DNA of 64,000 bases from Amborella trichopoda (Eukaryota; Streptophyta; Magnoliopsida; Amborellales; Amborellaceae): positions 1,927,659 to 1,991,658 of the forward strand of contig NW_006497560.1 in assembly GCF_000471905.2 (NCBI RefSeq), written 5' to 3'. The translations under genes and the position numbers were made by a program. Every line of letters begins with the position of its first letter. Positions within the stretch are counted from its first letter, which is position 1. Of the stretch, positions 36,429 to 48,221 are shown piece after piece. The notes under the pieces are model-generated. The model saw only the letters and a program-made list of their open reading frames with translations, was not told the origin of the DNA and searched no databases.

Positions 36429-37853
36429 TGGTTAGGTGCCTCGATCTCGCCCTCCGAATCTGAATGATCTGACGGCATGTATGTCGGATTTCTAGCGAAC
36501 CTAAGATTTGAGATCGCTCTCTCAAAACCTTGCTCGAGAGCAAGGGCAGGTATATCGACCGATAAGTGAGGAATTGAAGCTAGGTTCGGGACTTACTCGG
36601 GCAGGCTTGCATGGGCACCATCTTAGATCACGAAGAAAGGCCCCAGCTGCTTTAGCTAGTTCGCAATCGCCTCCCTTGACCTACAATCCTCTTGCTTTCT
36701 ACATAACACTTCTATGGTTAATTTGTAAGACAAGTGGGTACCCACCCTTGTCTTAGGGTAATGTACATTCATATGATAGGGTAATGTACATTCAAATAAA
36801 GATAGAAAAGGAAAGAAAAACTGATGAAGAGGCGAGACTAGCATGACAACCAGGAAGTCATCAACTCGGAGTGGTAGCAAGACGGGAATGGTTCTCAAGA
36901 CCAGCACAACTGCAATACTACTCGAAACCGAGACTAATATGGCGGTGCTAGGCTAATTTACCCTCAGTCAACTGAGAAGAGAAAAGCAAATGAAAAGAAA
37001 ACACGAGACGACATAAAGATGGTGTCACGACCTCGCCCCTTGACCCCTATCGGAGGGAGACAGAGTGCGAAATCGCAGCCTGAGGTCACGAACGTCACTC
37101 AGGTAGGAGTGGCTCAACGCATAAAAACACGGAATCAAGAGCAAACGATGAAAGAAAGCTAAAATAAATCCATTCACAAACAAATATCACTTCAAAAGTA
37201 CAATCATCTCATTCATTATATATCAAAAGTCTTTAAAATTCCTTCAACGCACTACTGGCCCAAAATACACAAAATAAAGTACATATCACAATGCTGAAAC
37301 AACCAAAGCATACTGTGAAGGTCTTCAGAAGACGAATTTTCAAAATTCTTAATTTCGAACTTCAACCCCCAAACTTCCACTCACCTTTAGCACAGAAGAC
37401 AACACTCTTCACTCGACAGTTATGTAAATAAGATGGAATGAGCTAACAGCCCAGTTAGCAGATCTACACCAATGCATGCCAACTAGTATAACAGTGATAA
37501 CACTATGCAGGGTACATATATGAACATTCACAAAGTACCAAGTGGAGTCCTCCAATATGCTTTCCAATATTCTAATGATACCATGAAGAAGCAATCTAAT
37601 ATGCAGCACATGAGTCAAAAATCATTTCACTACCAACACTACAATAGGGGCAAAATAACACAATTACAGAATTAGCAAAGCCTACTCCCGAAGTAGAAGT
37701 TTTATTGCTTAGGTTAAGCCAATCCTGCGGCTTAAAAGCTCTACCCTCATTCAGGAGGTAGGACAATGACCAGTAGATGCCCCAGTTCATAATTCCCTCA
37801 CACACACACACGCATCCTAGGCAGTGGCCTTGTAAGATAGAGCGTTACACTAC

Positions 37854-37870
37854 CATTGGGTGACCCAATG
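37854..37870. other. Perfect palindrome in the solo LTR
   Basis: CATTGGGTGACCCAATG has two 8-bp arms around one base. It could be a protein-binding site in the LTR or chance. Confidence 0.5.
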
Positions 37871-37970
37871 CGTAGTGCTTACATAGATTTGGAGGGCACG
37901 ACCTTCCCTATTATTCACATCCGGAATCTCGTCCTATCATGGGGAATGAGGGAAAGATCGTAGCTGCCGG

Positions 37971-38327
37971 CACCATCATTAACACAGTAGGTGCCCTTCC
38001 TATAAGGCAGCTGTCACCACCATCATTCACACAGTAGGTGCCCATTCACACATCATATAAGCAGCACGGTACCATCATTCACACCGTAGGTACCCTTTCT
38101 CATTTCACATAAGCAACATGATACCATCATTCACACAGTAGGTATCTATTTACATATCACATGAGAAGCAGGATACCATAATTCACACTGTAAGTATCTA
38201 TTCACATATCATATGAGCAACATGATACCATCATTCACACAGTAGGTATCTATTCACATATCACATGAGCAGCATGATACCATCATTCACACAACATGTA
38301 TCTATTCACATATCACACTTGATAGTG
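37971..38327. repeat. 52-bp minisatellite in the solo LTR
   Basis: Seven tandem units share TACCATCATTCACACAGTAGG and TATTCACATATCACATGAGC. The first two are more diverged and the central ones nearly identical. Confidence 0.85.
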
Positions 38328-38639
38328 GCACATCATATTAAGCAATATTATAATAACAGTACCATGGTAATAATGACATTATTCTATTTAATCTTTACTG
38401 CTCAGTTTCCTTCCATAAAGGGCAATGACATGTGCTCACCATGAGGGTCGTAACTTTTAAACCGTTTAGAGTTTGAAGGCGATTCAAAAACTAATTTTGT
38501 ACTAAACACAATTGGTTTGAAGACAATTAGACCCTGCTCTTCTCTCCTTCTATCACTGCGTGGTCCACACTCTACTTATCCCATTGTGCACTCAACCAGC
38601 TGGGATAGTCTGGGTCCTTACAGATGGGGTCCCGACGGC

Positions 38640-39130
38640 GCTAAGCATTGCCACTCACGACCGTCGAATAGCAGTGTAATGGTTCTTGGGCAGCGCTCGA
38701 CACTACTGCTCATGGATAGAGAGTGAGAAATGAACTACAGACAGTGTTAGGCATCACCGTTGGCAACAAAAGGGAGACAAAACGCTCCCACGCGGGCAGC
38801 GATAGTCTCTAATGAAGTGCACGACTATAGTCCTTCGTAAAGTGCGCAACAGTAATCCTCACGAGGCGCACGATGATAGGAGTGTGACGCTGGAAGGATG
38901 GCGATTAACGCGAAGGAAGCTTGCGAACGGCAGTGGACAATGTCAAGGTCTCTAGCGGGCGACGAAGGGTGTCGCCATCTACTATAAATGTGCAACAGGG
39001 AAGGACCCCTGCGGGCGGTAGCAAGTTCTGCCATCTAGGTTATTCACTAAGACATCGAAGCGACGTCTATGGACAGTGATAGGCAGCGCCATCTACAGAC
39101 CTCACTAGGAGAGGGAGATAGAAGAACAGA
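38640..39130 (-). repeat. U5 array of element D
   Basis: Degenerate units include GTGCGCAACAGTAATCC, GAGGCGCACGATGATAGG and GCCATCTA. They are similar to the array beside the antisense promoter of the same element (43,565-43,790), which has ATGCGCAACAATAATTC and GAGGCTCATGGCGATGG. Confidence 0.65.
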
Positions 39131-41126
39131 AGGAGAAGGAGCTCGTGCATGGCATTGCCATCTCCATGCGCAACCTGTGTGACCTCAAGGGAGGCATGCA
39201 TGACACTGCCACTGCCGTGCATGACCCCTAAGAGGAATTCAGACCGAGAAGGAGGGGAAAGAGAGGAAAGACGAGAGAGAGAACAAAAAAATTAAGAAGA
39301 GAGAGAATATTTATCTCGAACCATCAAAAGTTTCTCTCACCTCAGTCTCTCTTTTGTGAAAGGTTGAGTCCTCTGGTGCGTACAATGCTGGTACGTATAT
39401 ATAGAATTTGCCCCAAACATGGCTGGATGATCAAAATTAACCCTAATTCCTTGAAATTAAGATTAAATTGAATTAAAATAAATTAGAAATAGGGTGTAAA
39501 ATGATCGATTTTCCCCTTTCAAACAATATATGAAATTCCAGAACAGTCCCTGTGTTGCTTCAAAACTTGTTATCTTGCATGGCTGATCCGCGGTCGTTCT
39601 GATGCCCTGTTGATCGTAAGATGATTGTTTTCTTATATGGCTCACGATCAATTTGATACGAACTGCGAGCCATGGATCGTGTTTTTACTGCACGATCATG
39701 TGACTTGAAATTTGAATGGATCTTGAAACTTCAGATTCATAGTGTACTCATTCCTTGATTTTTTTTGATGATTTCTTAGTTGAATTACATTAAGCATGCC
39801 GTTAGGATCACGGGGCAACAAACGCAGCTCCATTCTGTCCTCGAACGAAGATTTTGCAACTTTGAAATTTTCGTCAGAATCTGGAATTTCGACGATGAAT
39901 TTACAGTTCTTTTGTCGGATTTATGTGAATCCAACAGTTCACCACATACGGGGTTCGGATCAATGATAACATGGGACCTTACACACACGATGAAATTGGA
40001 CTCGTGACGATTGGGTTTGTGAGAGGCGTGATCTGGCCTCTCGACCGAGGGACGACGCTGCTAAATTTCCTGCACTTTCTTCACGAATTAGCAACTTCTC
40101 TCTAGATTTTCTTCATGCTCGGGTGTCGTTGTGGGGTGTGCCACATATCGAATCGCTCGTCTTGACAGGACGAACATGCTCAACCAAATTTGAGCACGAT
40201 CCTACTTGAGACTAGTGAGATACGTGTGTCAAAATTCATTAGTCGTAACTATTCCTTCCATGGCATGGAGTTGCAAGGTGGCCGCATGGGAATAGCTTGC
40301 AACTCCTCTTGTTTCACTCTTTTGCCTGTAAAGTCTTCCTAGAGTGACCGTTGGGGCAGAAATTTGACCCTAGAGGTTTTTGACCGTGCTGGATCCAATG
40401 GTGGTGGTCCCATAACGATTTGAGACACCAAAAATGTAGCTCTAGTTACAGGAGCCATTTCAGGGTGCTAGAGGCCCATTCAGCTGGAATTGTTTCTCAG
40501 TCTTCACTACCTTAGACATGTCGGACTACGACAAAACATGGAAGGAGACTTTTGAGAGACCTTATGAAGATCTTGGCCGATTCCAGGGCTATTTTGAGAT
40601 TGCTAGAATTTCCACTCTTTGCTGGGCTTTATTGAGCGGGAGCCCCATGTTGCTGAAAGATAGCTTCCAATAGAATGCCTCACCAAATGTTGTGCTTTAA
40701 GAGAATCAAGAAGTGTAATCATTTGGAAAATTTGAGGGATCTTGTCGAAGTCCTTACCCTCAAGGGACTATTTACGATTTTGAAGAGTGAGGCTTTTGTA
40801 GGGGCCTCCTCGGATAGAATCAGATCTTTTCTGAAGGCCAAATGCTATGAACTTTAGGTCAGCATTATTCGCTGCTACACCAGGTTTGCCTTTGATTTTC
40901 AAGGTATCTTTGTAGGTCCCATTTGGCAGGGTCCAGTAGGGGCCTTCTAACCCGTCTCGAAAGTCTCGTCCCATGTAGAATAGGGGATTTTGACGAGGCA
41001 TACCCTGAAGCCTATGGCAAGTTAGACCGTAGCTTCATCAGTTTCTTTCCTTCATGATGGTTCTTAGCATTTCTGGAGGGATTCTTTGGTCATTATCGTC
41101 ACCCTCAAGGACTTTTGTTGTTGTTG

Positions 41127-41552
41127 AACTAAGGAGATCTTATGCGGCTCTCACTCCCTGATGAGCCATGTTGAAGAGTGGGGGGTCTTATACGGCTCTC
41201 ACTCCTTCACGAGCCATGATTGTTGGGAGATCTTATGCAGCTCTCACTCCCCGATGAGCTATGTTGAAACATGAGGGATCTTATGCAACTCTCACCCCTT
41301 GATGAGCCATGATGGTTAGGAGATCTTATGCGGCTCTCACTCCCTGATGAGCCATGTTGAAACATGGGGGATCTTATGTGGCTCTCACCCCCAGATGAGT
41401 CATGATTGTTGGGAGATCTTATGCAGCTCTTACTCCATGATGAGCCATGTTGAAATGTGGGGGATCTTAAGCGGCTCTCACCCTTTAATGAGCCATGATT
41501 ATTGGGAGATCTTATGCGGCTCTCACTCCTTGATGAGTCATGTGGTGTTACG
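41127..41552 (-). repeat. 47-bp tandem repeat private to element D
   Basis: Nine units contain GAGATCTTATGCGGCTCTCA and GATGAGCCATG. Odd and even units alternate slightly (ATGTTGAAACAT versus ATGATTGTTGGG), so the true period may be a 94-bp dimer. I do not see it in A, B, C or E. Confidence 0.85.
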
Positions 41553-42603
41553 ATTGCATGCTTGCTTTTGAGGATTTTAGGCAGACCTCATTAGCCAGGA
41601 TTGTGACTGTTTAGAGATTGAATGTCGGCTGAGGCAGTGATCGTGCATCCGCCTGTCTTGTTGTTCCAAGTGTCCTTTTGTCGATTTTCACTTGAACAGG
41701 GGAAGTGGCCTCATGCAGATGGTTTTTACCAACTTCTGCTATTTTTGGGCTCTTTTACCCATGACCTATGGTTATGTCCACCCTTTTCATCTGTTTTGAC
41801 TCATGATGCCCTTTTGGGGTTTTCACCAGGCCTCGATTTGGTTTTCCATAGGACTCTCTTACTCATGATTTCATGACCATTCCCATCCATCATTTTTACT
41901 CATGGCATTCCCTTGTCAGGTGTACACCATGCCCACTTTTTTTATATGAAGGCGTATTTAGAGTCGTGACTTCAAGACCTATGCGAAGACTTTTAATGCC
42001 ATGCGGCCAAGACGTACACTATAGTTTAGGGTCATACAGTTGGACCTTAGTGGTAGTGAATGACAGTTTGTGGAGGCCATAGAGTAAGCTTCGTGATGAC
42101 TTTAACTCACTTGGGAAGATGACATGAAGTTGCGTTGTGAAGAGTTGATGATGGATGGATGGATGGTGGGTGAACAATGGAGACCAACTACCTGACGGTG
42201 AGTATGGCTCGCGGAAGGGTTCGTCGTTTGGTGAGCATGGGTAAGAGTTACTGGAGGAAAAGATGGTGAAGGTGGTGCATACACACGAATGGGCCGGCTA
42301 AGGAAGGCGTGCATGAAAATGCATGTAAGTGCATGTGCACGTATGTGGGGGCAACTTTAAGGTCATGCCTCTTAGACCTAGGCAAAGAAGTTTAACATCA
42401 TGCTGCCAGGACGTGCACTATAATTTAGGGCCATACAGTTGGACCATGGTTATGCAGATTAAATTCATGAAATTGAGACCATGCAGTTTAAGGTCATATA
42501 GTTTGGACCATGACTATGTAGTTTAAGGTCATGCAGCATGGACCAGTGTGTGGGTCCTCATGTAGGTAAAGCTACATGGAGGATGGGTTGTGGATAGAAA
42601 TCT

Positions 42604-42955
42604 GGCTCCCTGGGGATAGAGATAGTTAATGCTATACACAAGTGAGAGGTTTAGATTGAGATGGCGACACTCAAGGAGCGGTAGACGGACGTGACATCAC
42701 TGGGGATTAGGAGGTCCAATGTAACCTCTTTGGGATAATGAGCAATGGCATGCATGTGACTCTACTGAGGATGATAGGCCAAAGCACAGATGAACCTCAT
42801 GAGGGTTGATAGGATAAGAAGGGCCCTTATTTCCTTGGGGATAGTGGGTCCTAGTAAGACCTGACTTTTACTGGGATGTTGGTGTGAAACAATCCCATTA
42901 GGGGTTAAAGGATAGGTATGACTCTTGCACACATCTAACTCCACTGGGGATGTTG
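42604..42955 (-). repeat. tRNA-Arg-3'-end-like motif array in element D
   Basis: Plus-strand motifs near 42,604, 42,693, 42,758, 42,826 and 42,937 vary around GACTCCACTGGGGAT. The last (AACTCCACTGGGGATG) is nearly exact. Confidence 0.55.
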
Positions 42956-43029
42956 ATGAAATACCCTCTCAACAAGGAGGTGTTCTATCTCTCGATTAGA
43001 GTTGTGCGTATGGACCCTTTGTTGTGCCG

Positions 43030-43420
43030 TGTGTTACAGTTTTAGAGTCTTGTAGCTTGGACTATAGCTATGCAGTTTAAAGTCGTGCGTTAGGACCGTG
43101 CAATTTAAGGTCGTGGAACTAGACCTTGGCTACAGTTGAAGGTCATATATATTGGACCATGGCTGTGCAGTTTAAGGTCTTGCAGCATGGACCATGGTCG
43201 TAAGGTGTGAGTCATGAAACATGGACTATGCAGTTTAAGGTAATACAACTAGACCTTCGCTACAGTTTAAGGTCATATAGTTTAGACTGTGGTCGTACAG
43301 TTTTGAGTCGTGTGACAAGAACTAGGCAGTTTAAGGTCATACAACTAGACCACCACTACAGTTTAAGGTCATATAGTTCGGACCGTGAGTTTAGGGTCGT
43401 GCATTTGGACCTAGTGTGGT
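43030..43420 (-). repeat. Minisatellite of element D 3' region
   Basis: It has the same TTTAAGGTCATATAG / GGACCATG / CAACTAGACC units as the other copies, in about eleven subunits. Confidence 0.75.
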
Positions 43421-43564
43421 AAGGGAATTTTACTCCATGGGGGATAGAGCCGTCACTGGAGGCTGGACTCCCCAAGGAGTGAGGCTGTGGTGCAGAGGAT
43501 GAACTTCTTGAGAGTACAGAACGATAGTCCAACTGAGAATGCCTTGTCATGCGTGTGGCACTAA

Positions 43565-43790
43565 GTGTCGGATGGCGCACACGACATTAGGCCCTTTGGT
43601 GAAGAGTGCGGCAATGGCCCTTGGCAAAATGCGCAACAATAATTCGTTCGATGAGGCTCATGGCGATGGCCCTTGATGAAGGCGCGTGGCAATGACCCTT
43701 TGATGAGGGCGCGCGGTGATGGCCTTTGACTAAGGCACGCGGTGATAGCCCTCTGGGTGAAGGGTGCGGCAATAGCCCTCTCAGGTCTCG
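43565..43790 (-). repeat. Array beside the antisense promoter of element D
   Basis: About eight units of 26-30 bp contain GGCGCGCGGTGATGGCC and CTTTGATGAAGG. They are the reverse complement of the 2,985-3,235 array of A and resemble the U5 arrays of A and D. Confidence 0.7.
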
Positions 43791-43869
43791 AGCTTGACCC
43801 ACCCCGGCCTGGTCTTATTGTCACCAAGAACTGGGGACTGAAGCATCATTTCGTTTTGGTCAAGGGCAG

Positions 43870-43935
43870 ACTCTGATGGGTATATAAAGGGGGGGAAACC
43901 GCACTTTATTGTTTTATTGAAGGGTAAAACAGTAG
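43870..43935 (+). promoter_or_regulatory. Internal antisense promoter of element D
   Basis: GTATATAAAG (43,880-43,889) is followed by GGGGGGAAACC and the stem GTTTTA...TAAAAC. The PMD start codon lies 0.96 kb downstream at 44,839. Confidence 0.65.
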
Positions 43936-44838
43936 AGGGGTTTTTAGAGAGGGAGGGCCAAAGCTTTTGGTGAAGGTTTTTCGACGATAACTTCCTAAAT
44001 AAAATTTGCAAAGACAAGAGGTTAGGAGCCTTTTTAGTGAGCTTTAAGAGGCCGTGAAGCTTCGTACCGTGATTACGAACATTTTCAAGAAGTGTTGAGG
44101 CTTTTCGAGAAAGCAACAAAGCTTCTCGGGCCTTAGCAGGACTTGTAGAGGTGCTTTGCCGGGGTTTGAACACTTCTCCGGTCGTTCTGCTGCTACAAGG
44201 GAGATTACAACGAGTTCAGAGGACTCGGTAGATCGTCTGGTTATTAGAAGAGAAGAATGGAGAACAACAGTGGGCTCACCGGGAACTCAACAGAATTCTA
44301 GTGAGTTAGTGGTGAACTAGCTGAAGTGGGAAGAGCAGGGAGAGGGGAGATCCACAGAGTCTCAGGGAAGCCTTTTAAGGATTTCTGGTGGTTTTCTGCT
44401 AAGTGGAAGGCAGGGAAGGATTTTCTCGATAGATGGAAGTGAATTCCCGGCGAGGAGGGGAATCACCGGTGGGAACTCGAAGGGGTAGAGGAGGAGATGT
44501 GCGTTCATGATACGAAGGGTCATGGGACAGCGAATGGTCACCCTCCACATGTACAGTGGCAGGCCACACCGTGAGTCTCAGGCGGTGTGCCCAAATTTCA
44601 AGCGACACGCGTGCGACACGTGCTGACAACGAGAGCGAGGCATTAATATGCCTTGGTCGTGAGACATCGATAACCCTCGCTTGATCGCGAGGCGACTATT
44701 CCCTCTTGGTGGAAGATAGCGATACTCTTGCTTTTGGTTACGAGAGGGCGATAGCATCTTAGTGGGCAGAGGGTGATAGTCCATCCCTGGTGAGCGCAGC
44801 TTGTTCGTGGCCGCCTAGCGTCCTTTGCTTTTGTTCAA

Positions 44839-44922
44839 ATGGCTGAGTCTTCGGGGGCCATTCTAAACATGAAGAACCTCCCACAAGAAGGGTAGGTCGG
44901 TACTGATGCATTCTCTAGCGAG
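44839..44922 (+). pseudogene. Start of the antisense PMD ORF of element D (5' of element E)
   Basis: It begins MAESSGAILNMKNLP and corresponds to MVESSYRIPDIRNLL at 14,264 in B. The flanking nucleotide sequence is also alike (AGGTCGGTAC). It is interrupted by insertion of element E. The start codon is supported by conservation between the two copies. Confidence 0.6.
44918..44922. other. Target-site duplication GCGAG, left copy (element E)
   Basis: GCGAG at 44,918-44,922 is repeated at 63,866-63,870. The flanks are continuous with the PMD ORF sequence of element B when E is set aside. Confidence 0.88.
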
Positions 44923-46207
44923 TGTTTGAACTTATGTTTTTGCACCTTGGTCCCTGATAGGAAGCTGATCAATAAAGCCTACAAAATAATGGAAATTTTG
45001 ATGATCTCAGAATTGTCCCAGAATTGGTCAAGATCTTCATCAGTACTTCAAAAGATTACCTGTCAATTTTTATCATGACCAGACATGTATAAGGCAGTGA
45101 ACATAAAGAAGCAATTTCAGCGAAATCAGTCTCTATAACTAGAGCCATACTTTTAGTATCTCAAACAGCTGTGCGACCATCGCCATTAGATCTAACAAGG
45201 TCGAAAACCCCTATGGGTCAAGTTTCGGCTTAATCAGGCACTCCAAGACATAGTTATAGGTGAAATATCGAAAAGGGTTAAGCCGCAGACTATTCCCGTG
45301 TTGCCCCACCAAACTCAAAGACCATTAAAGGTGTTTGTTTCTATAGTTACGGGCAGTTACTTTTGAGGTCTATATCTCATTCGTTCCAAGTTAGATCAAT
45401 CCCAAATTTGGTGAGTACATTCGTCTCATCAAGACGAGCAATTCGATAAGTGGTACGCCCCGTGATGACGCTTGAGTAGAGAGAAAAACTAAATCAAATT
45501 CGTTGATCTATAAAGGAAGTTGCAGAAAATTCAACAGTAACATGCCTCGTACGAGCAGCCAGATCATGACGCTCCCACACCCGATCGGCATGAAACCAAT
45601 TGCATTATGTGTGTGAGGTCCGAGGCTATCTCTGGTCCAAACCTCTTGTACGATGAACGGTTGAATTTCACTCAAGAAGGTGTCAAAGCTGTTATAAATT
45701 CTGACTATTGGATTTCAAGATTTCGATTAAAAACTCAAGACGACGAAATCTTCATCTGGACATGAAATCAAGCTATGTTTATCGCAACGTGATCGTGACG
45801 GCATGCTCAGTGTGATTCAATGAAGAAGTCACAAAGAAACATCAAGGAACGAGCACACAATTGTTCCGAAGTTTTCAAGATTTATCCAAAAGTCAAGTCT
45901 CATGATCACGGCTCAAAAACATGATTCATGGCTCGAAGTTGGTATCAAAACGATCGTCATGCTAAGCCTTATAAGAAAACAATAATATTTAAATCAAATG
46001 AGCATCAGAATGACCTCGGGTCAGCCATGTAAGATCATGCAAGTTCTCGGGCTACAGTAGAGACTGTTCTAGAATTTCACACATTGTTAGGCAAGGGTAA
46101 ACCAATCGCTTTTCACCCATTTTTAGATTTTCTTTAAATTCATTTAAATTGTAATTATCTTCAATTCTAGATAGGTTTTTGGCATACACCCATGTTTTTG
46201 CCCAATT

Positions 46208-46274
46208 CTATATAAATAGACAATGTCTCATTGTACAAAGGACAGATGCATTCCTCTTGGATCAATCAATAAAA
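46208..46274 (+). promoter_or_regulatory. LTR promoter and poly(A) signal of element E 5' LTR
   Basis: CTATATAAAT (46,208-46,217) is followed 50 bp later by AATAAAA (46,268-46,274). A start about 30 bp after TATA would give a short R. Confidence 0.75.
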
Positions 46275-46330
46275 TTCTAGATTTTTCCTAAGCATGTGGG
46301 TACATCTTGAAGAGAGAGAGAGGAGAAAAA

Positions 46331-46346
46331 AAGGGTCGGTACCCTT
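46331..46346 (+). promoter_or_regulatory. Leader stem-loop AAGGGTCGGTACCCTT
   Basis: A perfect 6-bp stem (AAGGGT/ACCCTT) with loop CGGT lies shortly downstream of R. It also occurs in B (9,206-9,221), E 3' LTR (61,994-62,009, one mismatch) and A 3' LTR (about 7,151-7,166). Position suits a dimerisation or packaging signal, but that is inference. Confidence 0.5.
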
Positions 46347-46349
46347 CGA

Positions 46350-46600
46350 GCATATAACTTTCTCTCTCCTCCCATCTTCTCATCTTTATCTCTTTCTTTG
46401 TCCTCCCATTTCTTGTCTCTATCTCTTTCTCTCTCCTCCCCTCTTCTCGTCTTTATCTCTTTCTTTCTCCTCCCCTCTTCTCATCTTTCCCTTTTCCTCT
46501 CTCCTCCCCTCTTCTTGTCTTTATCTCTTTCTCTCTCCTCCCTTATTCTCATCTTTATCTCTTTCTCTCTTTTCTTCTCATCTTTATCTCGTCTGTTCTT
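46350..46600 (+). repeat. Pyrimidine tract with roughly 36-bp units
   Basis: Tandem CTCATCTTTATCTCTTTCTC / CTCCTCCCCTCTT units are also present at 62,010-62,220 and, reversed, at 8,945-9,205, 25,310-25,550 and 28,294-28,540. Ser/Leu-rich open frames here are low-complexity artefacts. Confidence 0.8.
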
Positions 46601-46609
46601 CGTTTGTTG

Positions 46610-47445
46610 CAGTCGGCGAAGCCTAGCACCAGTTGGATTTTTCTCTCTCATTCTGTTTTGTTGTAGTCGGCGAAGGTTAACGTCGATTGCATTTTCTCTC
46701 TTCTCTTTTGACATAGTCGATGAAGCCTAGCGCCGACTGCATTCTTCTCTCTTCTTTTGACACAATCGACGAAGCGTAGCACTGACTGCATTTTCTCTCC
46801 TTCTCTTCTGTTGCAGTCGGTGAAGCCTAGCGCGGACTGCATTTTCTCTCTTCTTTTGTTACTGTCGGTGAAACCTAGCACCAACTGTGTTTTCTCTCTC
46901 TTCTTCTGTCACAATCAGTGAAGCCTTGCGTCAACGGAAATTTTTCTCTCTTCTTCTATCATAATCAGTGAATCCTAGCACCGACTATATTTTCTCTCTC
47001 TTCTTCTGTCACAGTCAGTAAAGCCTAATGCCGAATGTGTATTCTCTCTCTACTTCTGTCACATAGACGACGCTTAGCACCTATTACATTTTCTCTCTTC
47101 TTCTGTCACAGTCGGTGAAGCTTAGCACCGATTGTGTTTTCTCTCTCTTCTGTTGTCACAGTTAGCAAAGCATAGTGTTGACTTTGTTTTCTCTTTCTTT
47201 TGTCACAATAAGTAAAGCCTGGCGCCGACTGTGTTGTCTCTCTCTTCTTCTGTCATAATCGGTGAAGCCTAACGTCAACTACATCTTCTCTCTTTTCTTC
47301 TGGCTCAGCCGGGGAAGCCTAGCATCAATTGTGTCTTCTCTCTCTTTTCCTTTGTATAACACAGTCGATAAAGCCTAGCACCGAGTACATTTTCTCTCTC
47401 TTCCTTCTAACACAGTTAGCAATGCCTAGCACCCACTGCGCCTTC
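46610..47445 (+). repeat. 17-unit U5 hairpin array, element E 5' LTR
   Basis: Seventeen units of 47-56 bp each have CAGTCGG, a GAAGCCTAGC spacer and CCGACTG, then a CT-rich linker ending TTCTGTCACA. CAGTCGGTG and CACCGACTG are inverted repeats, so each unit can form a 7-9-bp stem with an 8-10-base loop. Confidence 0.85.
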
Positions 47446-48221
47446 CTCTTGCCTTTCATACTCTTCTCTTCCTTTCTTCTCCCTCCTTCCTTTTGTTCCC
47501 TTCTTCTTTTATTTCATTTCTTATTCTTTCCTCATAACCATCATTTTGTTATTCGACTAAGGGGGATTGAGGTTGGCCTCTCATGGTAGTCCTATCGTCT
47601 TGTCGTAATGTTGTTGTGCCAAGATTACTTGGCTCGCATTATTGCCACGAAAGACTAATCAACATGTCTAGCTAATCGGTACTGGTAATGACATCTAGTA
47701 GTAATCTTGTGAGCTGGTCTTAGTTCCCGAGCCTGTTTTACTACCACGTCAGGCCAATTATTCACCATCCTAGTCACCGCTCGGATCCTAACGCTCAGTC
47801 GAATTCTTCTCTCCCTAGATTTTTGTTCTCTTATTTTTCGTTTTGAATGTGCATGCTTGTGTACATTCATCAAAGAGGACAAGGGTGAGGTCAGACCCAC
47901 CTGTCTTATAACCTTTGTCATATGTGTGTGATTGTAGAAAAACAGAAGAACACAAGCCAAGGGAGGTGATTCCATGCCAGTTTTATTACTTTGGGGCTTT
48001 CTTCGTGATCTAAGAGGGTGCCCACGTGAGCCAGCCCATGTAAGTCCCGAACCCACCTTAAATTCCTCTCTCACCGGTTGGTAACACCTGTTCCCGCTCT
48101 CGAACAAGATTCCAAAGAGAGAGATCTCAAAAATGTCTTGGGTCTTTCCTCAAGAGCCGAGACGCGTGCCGCCCGATCCTCCAAAGGATGGGAAGGGTGA
48201 GATCAAGGAACCTAACAAGCT

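Larger units (their letters stand above)
37023..38622. mobile_element. Solo LTR of an unrelated (probably Ty3/gypsy) element
   Basis: A 1,600-bp sequence beginning TGTCACGACCTC and ending CCTTACA is flanked by the 5-bp duplication GATGG (37,018-37,022 and 38,623-38,627). The surrounding LTR of D is continuous when it is set aside (compare 1,130-1,150 in A). TG...CA ends, LTR-like length and absence of coding sequence fit a solo LTR. TGTCACGACC starts are common in chromovirus LTRs, but I cannot assign the family. It holds a 52-bp minisatellite and a 17-bp palindrome. Confidence 0.85.
36429..40672 (-). repeat. 3' LTR of element D (with nested solo LTR)
   Basis: It begins TGGTTAGGTGCC (reverse complement CACCTAACCA) and ends at the reverse complement of TATTGGAAGC...CAGCA at 40,672. 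Without the nested insertion it is about 2.6 kb. The U5 array (38,640-39,130) has units such as GAAGTGCACGACTATAGTCC. TATA on minus is at 39,395-39,404. Confidence 0.85.
40673..44838 (-). mobile_element. Element D 3' internal region (non-coding)
   Basis: In plus-strand order this region holds the conserved box (40,735-40,830), a 47-bp tandem repeat (41,127-41,552), and minisatellite blocks (41,945-42,050, 42,345-42,550, 43,030-43,420). PBS-complement motifs follow (42,604-42,955), then the U5-like array (43,565-43,790), the antisense promoter (43,880), and a 0.96-kb leader to the PMD start codon. No other credible gene. Confidence 0.7.
44923..48218 (+). repeat. 5' LTR of element E
   Basis: It starts TGTTTGAAC and ends GGAACCTAAC before the PBS. 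It contains U3 with TATA at 46,208-46,217, a poly(A) signal at 46,268-46,274, a leader stem-loop (46,331-46,346), a pyrimidine tract (46,350-46,600), a 17-unit hairpin array (46,610-47,445) and the rest of U5. Confidence 0.92.

Noticed and set aside
37971-38327. Regular repeats resembling a CRISPR array
   Set aside because: Units are tandem with no unique spacers, in a plant LTR.
36429-40672. Reading the LTR at 36,429 as the 5' LTR of element C
   Set aside because: It abuts RNase H coding sequence with no PBS or gag, and its U5 array is of the A/D type while C has B/E-type arrays; insertion of a separate element D explains both.
46294-46730. Two overlapping 110-residue open frames on the plus strand (and their equivalents at 61,957-62,300)
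   Set aside because: Low-complexity CT-rich tract; frames differ between the two LTRs of the same element.
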